Source: a virus. Taken from it: a stretch of DNA of 64,000 nucleotides. The notes below the pieces were generated by a model. That model was given only the letters and a program-made list of their open reading frames with translations, was not told where the DNA came from and searched no databases. Every line of letters begins with the position of its first letter. The stretch's first letter is position 1. The stretch lies in the IMG/VR virus record IMGVR_UViG_3300045538_000426, positions 1-64,000 of that record. One strand, written 5' to 3'. Positions 16,438-24,641 of this stretch are shown here, in pieces. Position numbers and translations under genes: made by a program.

Positions 16438-17820
16438 ATGGAAACAAAAATAATCGATCAACTGAAAAAATTTGGAAATGAGTTCCAATTAAAGTGCATC
16501 TCAAGTCTTCTAAGCGACAAGTCTTTCTTAGAAAGAATCTCTGATATAGTAGATCCCACGAGTTACGAAACCGACGCCCACCAGTGGATAGTCAAGACGA
16601 TCCTTGCCTATTTTATGAAATACAAAGACCTTCCTACGTTGAACGTCTTTAAGATTCAAGTGGATACTATCGAATCGGAACTCCTCAAGAGGGCGGTCAT
16701 TGACCAGTTAAAAGTCGTCTATCAGAAAATTAGCGACAGTGATATCAACTTCGTCAAAGAACAGTATTTGGAATTCTGTAAGAATCAGAAGATGAAGGGA
16801 GCGATTCTTGATAGTGTGGATTTGATCAAGAACGGTCAATATGATAAAATCTCTCACATCGTCCAAGATGCTTTGAAGGCCGGTATGGAACGGAACGTAG
16901 GTCACACTTACATGTCTGATGTTGATTCCAGAATGAGTGTCATGGCAAGAAATACTCTCAAGACAAATTGGGTTGAAGTAGATTCCGTCATGGATGGTGG
17001 TTTGGCTCCGGGAGAACTCGGAGTGATTACCGCTTGTGCTGGTGCTGGTAAGAGTTGGGTATTGGCCAGAATTGGCGCAGAGGCGATGAGACAAGGAAAG
17101 AATGTTGTTCATTTTACACTTGAACTCAATGAAAATTACGTTGGTCTTAGATATGACGCTTGTTTCACTGGAATTGATTTCCAAAATGTTCGTAAGAATA
17201 TTGAAATCGTCAAAGCTAAGATAGCTGCTATACCTGGGAAATTAATCATAAAGTATTTCCCAATCAAGACAGTGTCGGCTCATAGTATAAAACTCCACGT
17301 CGAGCGAATCCAGATGTTGGGAACGAAGGTGGATTTGATAATCATCGATTACGCTGATATCCTACGTCCTAGTTCTTCTGACAAGAACGGAAACAGTTAC
17401 AGCGAGGCTGGTGGAATTTATGAAGAAATCCGAGGTGTCTCCGGTGAAATGCAGATACCGATATGGACGGCTTCACAAAGCAATCGATCTGCCCTTGACG
17501 AAGACATCATTCAGGCAAATAACATATCGGACTCCTATAGAAAAATCATGACCGCTGATTTCGTCATGAGTCTATCGCGTAAGGTTACCGATAAAGTCAG
17601 CAACACGGCCCGTTTCCACGTCATTAAGAATCGATTCGGACCGGATGGAATGACATTCCCAAGTAGAATGAATGCTGGGTGTGGTGACATCCAGATTTTC
17701 TCTGAAAATTCACGCGAAGGCGCAGCTGCTACGAGTGAAATGAGTGAGGGCGAAAATATGGTCAAAAAAATGATTTCTAACAAGTGGAAGACTCATATGA
17801 ACAGTGAAGACGCTGAATAA
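16438..17820 (+). CDS. Replicative DnaB-like helicase (gp41-like)
   Basis: 460 residues from the ATG at 16438; a TTG six bases upstream is an alternative. Residues 1-140 form the helical N-terminal domain. The RecA-like motor follows a linker: WVEVDSVMDGGLAPGELGVI, then Walker A CAGAGKS (200-206), VVHFTLELNENYV, Walker B LIIIDYADILRP, and a TASQSNR sensor segment. This matches DnaB-family hexameric helicases including T4 gp41, which unwind DNA 5' to 3' ahead of the leading-strand polymerase. Residues near the C-terminus (FHVIKNRFGPDG) fit the usual arginine-finger region. No primase domain is attached and no separate primase gene was seen in the window. Confidence 0.85.
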   Translation: METKIIDQLKKFGNEFQLKCISSLLSDKSFLERISDIVDPTSYETDAHQWIVKTILAYFMKYKDLPTLNVFKIQVDTIESELLKRAVIDQLKVVYQKISDSDINFVKEQYLEFCKNQKMKGAILDSVDLIKNGQYDKISHIVQDALKAGMERNVGHTYMSDVDSRMSVMARNTLKTNWVEVDSVMDGGLAPGELGVITACAGAGKSWVLARIGAEAMRQGKNVVHFTLELNENYVGLRYDACFTGIDFQNVRKNIEIVKAKIAAIPGKLIIKYFPIKTVSAHSIKLHVERIQMLGTKVDLIIIDYADILRPSSSDKNGNSYSEAGGIYEEIRGVSGEMQIPIWTASQSNRSALDEDIIQANNISDSYRKIMTADFVMSLSRKVTDKVSNTARFHVIKNRFGPDGMTFPSRMNAGCGDIQIFSENSREGAAATSEMSEGENMVKKMISNKWKTHMNSEDAE

Positions 17821-17940
17821 CCCCACTATCAAACAACATTCAAAAAACACAAAACTTTTTTGCCGAAATTTTCCGACAAATGAATGGTTTCACTGGGTCA
17901 AAGGATAATTATTCCCACGGAAATTAGTTACCAGATTTTT

Positions 17941-19911
17941 ATGACAGATATTATTACAGCAGCATTTTTAGAAAAGTACAAAAACAAACAACCAAATTGG
18001 GGATTCGGAGAATTGGGATATGTCGTCTACAAACGAACATATTCAAGAACCAAAGAAAACGGTGAATCGGAGGAGTGGTTCGAGACGGTGGCTAGATGTA
18101 TAAACGGTGCTCAGAAAATAGGAGCATCTTATACAAAGGCTGAGGCCGAACGTCTGTATGATTTGGTATTCAACCTGAAATGTAATTTCGCCGGGAGGAT
18201 GCTATGGCAGCTAGGAACGTCCACCGTTGACAGATTTGGAGCCAACAGTCTGCTCAATTGTTGGTATGTGAGTATGAATGAACCCAAAGCGTTCACATTC
18301 CTATTTGAGAATCTTATGTTAGGGGGCGGCGTGGGATACAGCATTCGTCGGGAAGATGTCCACGAATTGCCAAAGGTGCTGAAATCAGTATCGGTGGAAC
18401 ATATCAACACAAAGGACGCTGATTTCATCGTTCCCGATACAAGGGAGGGTTGGGTTAAACTTCTTGAGTATACGTTGAATTCCTTTTATGTTAACGGCAA
18501 ATCGTTCACCTATTCTACTATTCTGGTCAGAGGCGCCGGTGAAAAAATCAATGGATTTGGTGGAAAGGCTAGTGGGCCTGCCATTTTGGTTGAGGGTATA
18601 ACAAAAATATCCAAGATATTTCAATCTCGTGAGGGAAAGAAATTAAGAAGTGTGGATGTATTGGATGTATGTAATATCATAGGAAGCGTAGTGGTAGCTG
18701 GAAACGTCCGACGTTCCGCTGAGATTGCTCTTGGAGATCCAGATGACATACTTTATCTCCGAGCTAAGAATTGGAACACCGGTGACATCCCGAACTGGAG
18801 ATCGATGTCAAATAACACTATTTACGTTGATGATTTCGAACATATCATGCAGGAGGTATGGGAGAATGGATACATTATAAACAAGGAGACTGGACAGGCA
18901 AACGGAGAACCGTATGGGTTTTTCAACCAACCGCTTTCTCAGAAATATGGAAGAATCGGCGACGGCCCGATGAAGAATTCCAATATTTATCCGACCGATT
19001 TTGATAACGTAGTTGGAACGAATCCATGTGGAGAAATTTCGCTGGCCAACTATGAGTGTTGTAATCTATGTGAATTACACCTGAATAACATCACGGACGA
19101 AAATGAACTATATGACGCTGCTAGATTGTTATACAAGTCACAGAAAGCGATAGCGTCACTTCCGTTTATCCACGATGAAACCACTAAAATCGTTCACAAG
19201 AACATGCGACTTGGACTCGGAGTGACGGGAGTATGTCAGTCATTGGATAAGATAAAATGGCTGGATGCATGTTATGTGAAGTTGCGTAAGTTCGATCGTG
19301 AATGGAGTAAGGAAAAGAATTATCCAGAAAGCATAAAACTTACCACAATCAAACCATCCGGCACACTTTCCATATTGGGAGGTTCTACGCCTGGAATACA
19401 TCCCGCTTACAGCAAGTATTACATGAGAACCATTCGTGTTGCTAGTTCCGACAAATTAGCGAAGGCTTGTAAAGATGCTGGGTATAGATGTGAATATCTC
19501 CTTAAATACGACGGCACCGAACAACACGACACTGTTGTAATATATTTTCCATGTATGACTCCCGACGGAGCTGTCTTGGCGAAGGATATGGATGTGATTA
19601 AACAACTTGAGATGGTAAAGTTGTTGCAGAGTTCATGGAGCGATAATGCGGTGAGTGTCACTGCTTACTATAAAGAGGAAGAATTGGAGACTCTCAAGTC
19701 TTGGCTCAAGGAAAATTACGAGAAGAATATTAAAAGTGTAAGCTTCCTACTTCACAAGGAACATGGGTTCAAACAGGCCCCATATATAGAAATAACCGAG
19801 AACGAATACACTGAAGCTCGTTCTAAGATAAAGAAGATAGTGATAGTAAACGATGAACCTAGTATGATTCAAGGAATCGAATGTGAGGGTGGAGCGTGCC
19901 CTATACGATAA
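17941..19911 (+). CDS. nrdJ: B12-dependent (class II) ribonucleotide reductase
   Basis: 656 residues from the ATG at 17941; an in-frame ATG at 17884 would add 19 residues. The later start is preferred because phage homologues begin close to FLEKYKNKQPNWGF. Hallmarks: LLNCWYVSMNEP (first redox cysteine), LGGGVGYSIRRED (substrate/effector region), TNPCGEISL (about 360-368, thiyl radical Cys and general-base Glu), KPSGTLSILGGSTPGIHP, and a C-terminal ECEGGACPIR with the re-reducing cysteine pair. The form is the monomeric ribonucleoside-triphosphate reductase that needs adenosylcobalamin. It makes dNTPs for phage DNA and would depend on host or environmental B12. It follows the helicase by a short AT-rich gap. 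Confidence 0.85.
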   Translation: MTDIITAAFLEKYKNKQPNWGFGELGYVVYKRTYSRTKENGESEEWFETVARCINGAQKIGASYTKAEAERLYDLVFNLKCNFAGRMLWQLGTSTVDRFGANSLLNCWYVSMNEPKAFTFLFENLMLGGGVGYSIRREDVHELPKVLKSVSVEHINTKDADFIVPDTREGWVKLLEYTLNSFYVNGKSFTYSTILVRGAGEKINGFGGKASGPAILVEGITKISKIFQSREGKKLRSVDVLDVCNIIGSVVVAGNVRRSAEIALGDPDDILYLRAKNWNTGDIPNWRSMSNNTIYVDDFEHIMQEVWENGYIINKETGQANGEPYGFFNQPLSQKYGRIGDGPMKNSNIYPTDFDNVVGTNPCGEISLANYECCNLCELHLNNITDENELYDAARLLYKSQKAIASLPFIHDETTKIVHKNMRLGLGVTGVCQSLDKIKWLDACYVKLRKFDREWSKEKNYPESIKLTTIKPSGTLSILGGSTPGIHPAYSKYYMRTIRVASSDKLAKACKDAGYRCEYLLKYDGTEQHDTVVIYFPCMTPDGAVLAKDMDVIKQLEMVKLLQSSWSDNAVSVTAYYKEEELETLKSWLKENYEKNIKSVSFLLHKEHGFKQAPYIEITENEYTEARSKIKKIVIVNDEPSMIQGIECEGGACPIR

Positions 19912-19940
19912 TCATTTGTATCTTTTTATAAAATGGATGA

Positions 19941-19948
19941 TATTTATT
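19941..19948 (+). promoter_or_regulatory. Weak candidate promoter element TATTTATT
   Basis: Variant of the recurrent octamer in the gap after the RNR gene, about 50 bases before the ATG at 19998. Weaker match and spacing than the other sites. Confidence 0.25.
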
Positions 19949-19997
19949 GGGAAACCTATGTTACGTGCGTTAACTGGTAAATAGAAAATCTCCGTGT

Positions 19998-20330
19998 ATG
20001 TCAGACGAATCCGAACTACAAAAAGAATGGCGGGACATTGTTATAAAGAAGCTCAATAGTATTGAAGCTGAACAGAAAACAATGCAAATCTCACTATCTG
20101 GTAACGTAGTCATAGCAAATGACGTAGCTGGTATTATTGCGAAAGCTAAAGTCGTGGACGAGGATATAAAGGCTCTACGGATAGAAGTCAAACACGATAG
20201 GGAGGAAGCTGACCGAAAATATGTGTCAAAACAAGAATTTACGTTGGTCGAAAAAATAGTTTACGGAGCATCGGGTCTGATTCTTCTTGCTGTATTCGGT
20301 GCTCTCATTACACTTGTCATAAGAAAATGA
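19998..20330 (+). CDS. Small coiled-coil protein with C-terminal membrane helix, holin-like
   Basis: 110 residues. Residues 1-80 are charged and predicted to be coiled coil (KKLNSIEAEQKTM, EDIKALRIEVKHDREEADRKY). A single hydrophobic helix follows (about 86-107, VYGASGLILLAVFGALITLVI) and the protein ends IRK. Short phage proteins of this shape, with YVSKQEF before the membrane helix, resemble XhlA-type membrane proteins that act with holins. The last codons overlap the ATG of the PAS gene by four bases, so the two are translated together. A lysis role is possible but no endolysin was found nearby; a membrane anchor for the PAS protein is another option. Confidence 0.6.
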   Translation: MSDESELQKEWRDIVIKKLNSIEAEQKTMQISLSGNVVIANDVAGIIAKAKVVDEDIKALRIEVKHDREEADRKYVSKQEFTLVEKIVYGASGLILLAVFGALITLVIRK

Positions 20331-20812
20331 ACCGAAACATCAATGTTGTCACTGACGAGTTGAATAAGATAGAAGAGAGACGAAAGCTGGCTCTCTCAGC
20401 TACGAATACTGGAATTTGGGATTGGGACATAATAAAAGACACTCTGACATGGGATGAGGCTATGTTGGATATCTATGGACTTACAGCTAAACAATTCGGC
20501 GGCCGGTATGAGGCGTGGACGAGTCTTTTGCACCCAGATGATTTGAAGCACACTACCGGAGCGTTACACCGTTGCTTAAGCGACCCATCTAAGGCTTATT
20601 TTTACCGTTTTAGAATAAACAGGTTGGGGGAGACGCGAGTGGTATCCGGGTTCGGAAATTGTATTCGTGATAAAGATGGGAAGCCTATTAGGATGGTTGG
20701 CATAAATATCCTAGAACCACCACATTGCGTTGAACACGATGAACGGGCCAAACGAAATGACCCATGCGACATTTGTCCGTCTCGTTTCATGAAAATGTAT
20801 GAGACGGTGTGA
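20327..20812 (+). CDS. Free-standing PAS-domain protein with Cys/His tail
   Basis: 161 residues. A short helix (LNKIEERRKLAL) leads into a PAS_3-type fold: SATNTGIWDWDIIKDTLTWDEAM, IYGLTAKQF, WTSLLHPDD, YFYRFRINRLGETRVVSG, and the PAC segment IRDKDGKPIRMVGINI (quoted in pieces). The C-terminal tail has C134, H137, C147 and C150 (CVEH, then CDIC), which could bind a metal or be redox-active. No kinase, GGDEF or DNA-binding domain is attached. PAS domains sense ligands, light, redox state or oxygen and pass the signal to partner proteins. Overlap with the upstream membrane-protein gene suggests a functional pair. PAS proteins are uncommon in phages. Confidence 0.8.
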   Translation: MNRNINVVTDELNKIEERRKLALSATNTGIWDWDIIKDTLTWDEAMLDIYGLTAKQFGGRYEAWTSLLHPDDLKHTTGALHRCLSDPSKAYFYRFRINRLGETRVVSGFGNCIRDKDGKPIRMVGINILEPPHCVEHDERAKRNDPCDICPSRFMKMYETV

Positions 20813-20857
20813 GTAAAAGAAATTGATTATAGGTCAGTTCCGATTTACACTTCCACG

Positions 20858-21628
20858 GTGGAATCTCCATGTAATACGACAAAAGTCTATCTTAGGCAAA
20901 TCAATAAGAGTATCGCCAAGGATATAATAGTAAAAAATCACTACAGCCACAAATGGACATTGTGTCAGGTAGCTTATGGAGTGTTTTTTAGGACTGATTC
21001 ACCGAACGATTTTTTTGACGAAAGTGAAGATAAATTAATTGGATGCCTCATTTACGGTCAACCGGTTGGTAGGAGTGCAGCTGCTTCTCTGTCGGATCTA
21101 TTGAAAATAGATGAAGTCTTTGAACTCACCCGTCTTTTCATTTTTGATGGATATGGTAGAAACATCGAGAGTTACTCCATAGCACAGTCATTCAAACTTT
21201 TAAATCGGGATTTTCCACGAATAAAAGCAGTATTGAGTTACGCGGATGGTGAACAAGGACATAACGGTGTGATATATCAAGCCACTGGTTTTCATTATCA
21301 AGGGAATTCCTCACTTGCTCTCATGCCTAACTTTAGTCTAAGTCTCGTCGGACCCCCAAATTACGAGTGGATGCACAGTCGGTCAGTTACGTCTAGGTGG
21401 AAAAGTTGCAACGTAGACCATCTGAAAAGATGTATAGGAAAAACCTTTTATAGAAAGAAAGAATCTACCAAACATAGGTATATAATCTTCATCGGAAGTC
21501 GAGTGGAGAAGAAAAAACTCCTAAAATCCCTAAAACATCCCGTTCTTCCATATCCAAAGTCGTCTCATCACGTCGATGAAATCGAGGAGATAATTGTTTC
21601 CACCACTAAATCGTCTGAGTTTTTTTAA
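20858..21628 (+). CDS. Mom-like (GNAT-fold) protein, possible DNA base-modification enzyme
   Basis: 256 residues from a GTG; no ATG is available near the conserved start. Conserved features are IAKDIIVKNHYSHKWT, GVFF, LIGCLIYGQPVGR, ELTRLFIFDGYGRN-ES, IKAVLSYADGEQGHNGVIYQATGF and FHYQG (longer strings split). The order (N/K-H-Y-S-H, a gap, the E-L-T-R-L strand, then Y-A-D-x-x-x-G-H-x-G-x-I-Y-Q-A) is that of phage proteins related to Mu Mom, which have an acetyltransferase-like fold and in Mu modify adenine in DNA against restriction. The C-terminal 80 residues are basic (KKKLLKSLKHP). The frame is the same as that of the PAS gene, separated from it by one stop codon. Function is inferred by family resemblance only. 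Confidence 0.55.
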   Translation: MESPCNTTKVYLRQINKSIAKDIIVKNHYSHKWTLCQVAYGVFFRTDSPNDFFDESEDKLIGCLIYGQPVGRSAAASLSDLLKIDEVFELTRLFIFDGYGRNIESYSIAQSFKLLNRDFPRIKAVLSYADGEQGHNGVIYQATGFHYQGNSSLALMPNFSLSLVGPPNYEWMHSRSVTSRWKSCNVDHLKRCIGKTFYRKKESTKHRYIIFIGSRVEKKKLLKSLKHPVLPYPKSSHHVDEIEEIIVSTTKSSEFF

Positions 21629-22430
21629 TATACAAAACCCAATCTTTATGAGACGGCCTGATGCCTTTAGTTAATCGATTTACATTTGGTTGGTTCAATG
21701 TGTATTTTTTTATAAAATCGTATTGTGTTCCTGTATACTCTTCTAAAGTTTTACGATTCTTAAATGTGTAGATCGATTTATCTTGCAATAATTTATTAGG
21801 TCTTCCTCTTAATACATCACTCAATTTTTTCTTAGTATCACTGCTTAGAGATTTTCCATAATTAAATCCGTTTTTTCCTGACAACGACTTACGAATTTTA
21901 TCCTTAGTTTTCTCGGAAAGAATTTTTCCGGTTTGACTCACAGACATTTTTTGTCGAGATTCTAATGTGTGGTTCCTCCCCAACATAGGGTGTTTGTGTT
22001 TGGTGTACCTTTTCCTTAAAGATCTGCCAATGGTTTTTTTCATTTCCTCTGTCATTTCTACTCTCCCCGACAAAAACTGTTGGTTATACGAGGAATATTG
22101 TTCGTTTTTTGCAATGTCCAAATATTTTTGTTCAACATTAACAACATCGTCAGATACCTCTATTATCGAAAATAAAAAAGAACTTTCTCCGTAATTATCC
22201 CAAGACCTTTGTAAGTGGATATTATCGTGTTGATGATGTCTTAATTCATAGACGTGATTATACCACCTATTTATAATATTTTTTGATCCACCGACGTAAT
22301 ACTTCCCATTAACGTTGTTAGTTATCTTGTAGACTCCGCTTATTTTTCCAATACCTTTCCATTCGTTTATTGCAAATTTCCTGTTTATTAGATATATAAT
22401 ATCGTTTGGATCTGTTGTTAGATTGTTCAT
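21606..22430 (-). CDS. GIY-YIG homing endonuclease with NUMOD3 repeats
   Basis: 274 residues from the ATG at 22430; in-frame starts at 22529 and 22613 would run against the neighbouring gene and add unconserved residues. The catalytic domain has SGVYKITNNVNGKYYVGGS (GIY and YIG motifs as GVY and YVG), the basic IINRWYNH segment, and ESSFLFSIIE with the metal-binding Glu. Three NUMOD3-type DNA-binding repeats follow (HTLESRQKMSVSQTG, LSEKTKDKIRKSLSG, LSSDTKKKLSDVLRG), and a helix-turn-helix-like C-terminus. It is on the opposite strand to its neighbours and overlaps the 3' end of the Mom-like gene by 23 bases. This is a mobile gene that spreads by cutting related genomes lacking it. Confidence 0.85.
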   Translation of the reverse strand: MNNLTTDPNDIIYLINRKFAINEWKGIGKISGVYKITNNVNGKYYVGGSKNIINRWYNHVYELRHHQHDNIHLQRSWDNYGESSFLFSIIEVSDDVVNVEQKYLDIAKNEQYSSYNQQFLSGRVEMTEEMKKTIGRSLRKRYTKHKHPMLGRNHTLESRQKMSVSQTGKILSEKTKDKIRKSLSGKNGFNYGKSLSSDTKKKLSDVLRGRPNKLLQDKSIYTFKNRKTLEEYTGTQYDFIKKYTLNQPNVNRLTKGIRPSHKDWVLYIKKTQTI

Positions 22431-22548
22431 CGAGTTCTTTCTTGGTTCGGTTGAGTTTTTTTCTTCCCATGTCAATAAGTATTGAGTGATAACATAAAAC
22501 GTGAGAACTTTCAGTCTAAATAATGCCATTGAAACCTTTTTCTGACCA

Positions 22549-22556
22549 TATTTATA
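22549..22556 (+). promoter_or_regulatory. Candidate phage promoter element TATTTATA
   Basis: Perfect octamer ending 4 bases before the ATG at 22561; the closest spacing in the window. Transcription would start at the start codon itself. Confidence 0.45.
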
Positions 22557-22560
22557 GGAT

Positions 22561-23625
22561 ATGAAACAATTTGAACTCAAGAATCTCGTCCGTACATTGG
22601 TGGCCGAGGCCATAGCCGGTCACGAATCACACGACGAAATTCCTGACATAGAACCTTCCGGTGATGCCAAGAAAAAAGTCGAGGGGTTGTTTAATGGCAG
22701 CATGGTGGTATCTTTCACCGACATAGAGGAGATTGCATATAGTTATGTGAAAGATGTGGATCAAGCGGAATCTCTCCGTGAAGAACTTATTGAGTATGCC
22801 AAGACAATTTCCGAACCTCTCGGATATCTACCCGATTCACGGGGTGAATTTTTCATCCGTAGGCCAACTCACGGAGATCTCCAACGTCAATATGGCGATA
22901 AGCTCAAAAATCCAGCTCAGAAGGAATCGGAAGTCGATGAGATCAGAACATTGAATGAATCTAATTTAAATGCGTTCAAAAAGCTGATACGAGAAGTTGT
23001 GGAGGAAGTGAAATCGGAAAATGACAAATCCATCGAAGACGATATGCTTTCTGTGTTGAAGATGTTAAAGGAACACAATAAGAAATTCTCTTTCCGAAAG
23101 AACAAGATGGGAAATTATGACGTGGTGGGATGTTCTCCTACACAGATAGAAGTCAGGCCTATGTATATGGGATCGTATGATGTTATATTCATGGTTGATG
23201 GGACGGATAGGGAAAAGAAGTTGAGTTTGGATCTGAAGGGCGTGAAGGAGTTTATAAAGGGGAAACTCACCTCCAAGTCAGAAAATTATACAAAGACCGC
23301 ATTTAACAAAACGGCAAGTACCACGGAAGATGTTACAAAGAAAACCGCTGGATTGCCGGAAACTAAGCAGAACGACATTAAAAAAGTCGGCGACACTAAA
23401 AACGAAAACAAAGATCATAACGAAGCTGAAGTGAAGAAGGAAGAGGATATGCCGGATAAACCTCTACGTGAAGTCGGTGACGTGAAGAAACAGGATTCCC
23501 ATGACGATGACTCTGGTGCAAAATACAAATTTCCAAAACAAGACAAGGATGAAAAGAAACACGTTGTCAAGGGTGGTAAGGGAAAAGAACTAAAACTGTC
23601 TGCTAAAAAAATAGCCAAGAAGTAA
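22561..23625 (+). CDS. Charged helical protein, possible head or core protein
   Basis: 354 residues. The N-terminus (FELKNLVRTLVAEAI) and a second segment near 140-157 (LNAFKKLIREVVEEV) repeat the same amphipathic motif L-x-x-L-I/V-R-x-x-V-x-E. The middle (160-245) is a compact alpha/beta domain with YDVVGCSPTQIEV and GSYDVIFMVDG. The last 110 residues are low-complexity and rich in Lys, Asp and Glu (DDDSGAKYKF, KKHVVKGGKG). I have seen the R-E-V-L-x-E N-terminal motif in several uncharacterised phage structural proteins. A promoter octamer 12 bases upstream suggests late expression. Internal scaffold or packaged protein is a guess; no enzyme motif. Confidence 0.5.
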   Translation: MKQFELKNLVRTLVAEAIAGHESHDEIPDIEPSGDAKKKVEGLFNGSMVVSFTDIEEIAYSYVKDVDQAESLREELIEYAKTISEPLGYLPDSRGEFFIRRPTHGDLQRQYGDKLKNPAQKESEVDEIRTLNESNLNAFKKLIREVVEEVKSENDKSIEDDMLSVLKMLKEHNKKFSFRKNKMGNYDVVGCSPTQIEVRPMYMGSYDVIFMVDGTDREKKLSLDLKGVKEFIKGKLTSKSENYTKTAFNKTASTTEDVTKKTAGLPETKQNDIKKVGDTKNENKDHNEAEVKKEEDMPDKPLREVGDVKKQDSHDDDSGAKYKFPKQDKDEKKHVVKGGKGKELKLSAKKIAKK

Positions 23626-23645
23626 TTGGATTATTTTAATTTCGA

Positions 23646-23673
23646 TTGACGTATCCGATCCATGTGATATGAT
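23646..23673 (+). promoter_or_regulatory. sigma70-like promoter for the AAA+/VWA pair
   Basis: TTGACG (23646-23651), 16 bases, TATGAT (23668-23673). The expected transcription start is about 2 bases before the ATG at 23682, giving a leaderless or nearly leaderless message. Confidence 0.55.
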
Positions 23674-23681
23674 TGGTTGAG

Positions 23682-24641
23682 ATGAAAAAAACAATATCCG
23701 GTGATATACGTTCTAATCTAAAGTCGTGTAACCGACTTAAGCCTAAGTCTTTGGTTATAGACGACTTGAAATGGAAATACTTGTGTAGAAGTGTCCTCCG
23801 GGGAAAAAATACATTGTTGGTCGGTCCAACTGGATGTGGAAAAACTCTAGCTGCTCAATCCGTCGCTGATGTTTACGCTGAGGATTCTTCTTTCTTTTAT
23901 TTCAATTTGGGAAGCACACAGGATGCACGCAGCTCTTTGATTGGAAATACAAATTTCAACAAAGAATCCGGCACAATTTTCAATGAATCCACGTTTGTCA
24001 CTGCGATACGGAAAACTGGTTCAATAATTCTATTAGATGAGATAAGTCGAGCACATCCGGACGCGTGGAATATATTGATGTCGGTACTCGACCCCATTCA
24101 GAGATATTTACGGCTCGATGAAAAGCGGGATAGTGAAGTTGTCAAAGTAGCTGATAGAGTGACCTTTCTAGCTACCGCCAACGTTGGGAATGAATACACT
24201 TCCACTAAAATCATGGATAGAGCGTTAATGAATCGTTTCAGTGTAAAGATAGAGATGAATCCACTTGATAAAGAAAATGAATTGAAATTTCTTTTGGATA
24301 AATTTGGTATCTCCGACCCTACTGAAATTTCAATTTTAACATCATTGGTGGAAATTGCAGACCACACGAGGAAGTCGGTGAAACAAGAGGATACGTGCCT
24401 TTCGAACTTTTTATCGACTAGAGATAGCGTTGAAATGGCCGAACTTGTTATCGATGGTTTTTCTTTAACTGAAATTGCGGAGAATGTAATTTATCCTAAT
24501 TTTACTTCGGATGGTGGGACTGAAAGTGAAAGGACTTATATCAAACAGTTGGTACAGAAGTATGTTGTAGATACATCTCTACCAAGTCAACTGTTTGATA
24601 AGAAAGATATCAAAACTCCGAAGTCAGATGTACCATTTTAA
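23682..24641 (+). CDS. MoxR/CobS-type AAA+ ATPase
   Basis: 319 residues. The ATG at 23682 is chosen because an upstream TTG (23673) lies in the promoter -10 box. Walker A is GPTGCGKT (48-55), Walker B and following residues SIILLDEISRAHPDAW, sensor 1 FLATANVG, then RALMNRFSVKIEM with the arginine finger. The GSTQDARSSLIGNT insert is typical of MoxR-family ATPases, which remodel protein complexes or insert metal cofactors; CobS of cobaltochelatase is a close relative and is known from cyanophages. It is followed without a gap by a metallopeptidase-VWA gene (TAA then ATG), the standard MoxR partner layout. Substrate unknown. Confidence 0.8.
   Translation: MKKTISGDIRSNLKSCNRLKPKSLVIDDLKWKYLCRSVLRGKNTLLVGPTGCGKTLAAQSVADVYAEDSSFFYFNLGSTQDARSSLIGNTNFNKESGTIFNESTFVTAIRKTGSIILLDEISRAHPDAWNILMSVLDPIQRYLRLDEKRDSEVVKVADRVTFLATANVGNEYTSTKIMDRALMNRFSVKIEMNPLDKENELKFLLDKFGISDPTEISILTSLVEIADHTRKSVKQEDTCLSNFLSTRDSVEMAELVIDGFSLTEIAENVIYPNFTSDGGTESERTYIKQLVQKYVVDTSLPSQLFDKKDIKTPKSDVPF

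Noticed and set aside
22268-22275. TATTTATA inside the homing endonuclease gene as a promoter
   Set aside because: It lies in coding sequence with no gene start close downstream on that strand; likely chance in AT-rich DNA.
22431-22613. Longer N-terminus of the GIY-YIG protein
   Set aside because: The extension runs antisense into the next gene and across its promoter, and adds residues not expected in the family.
23673-23681. TTG start for the AAA+ gene
   Set aside because: It lies in the -10 box of the promoter, and an ATG follows nine bases later.
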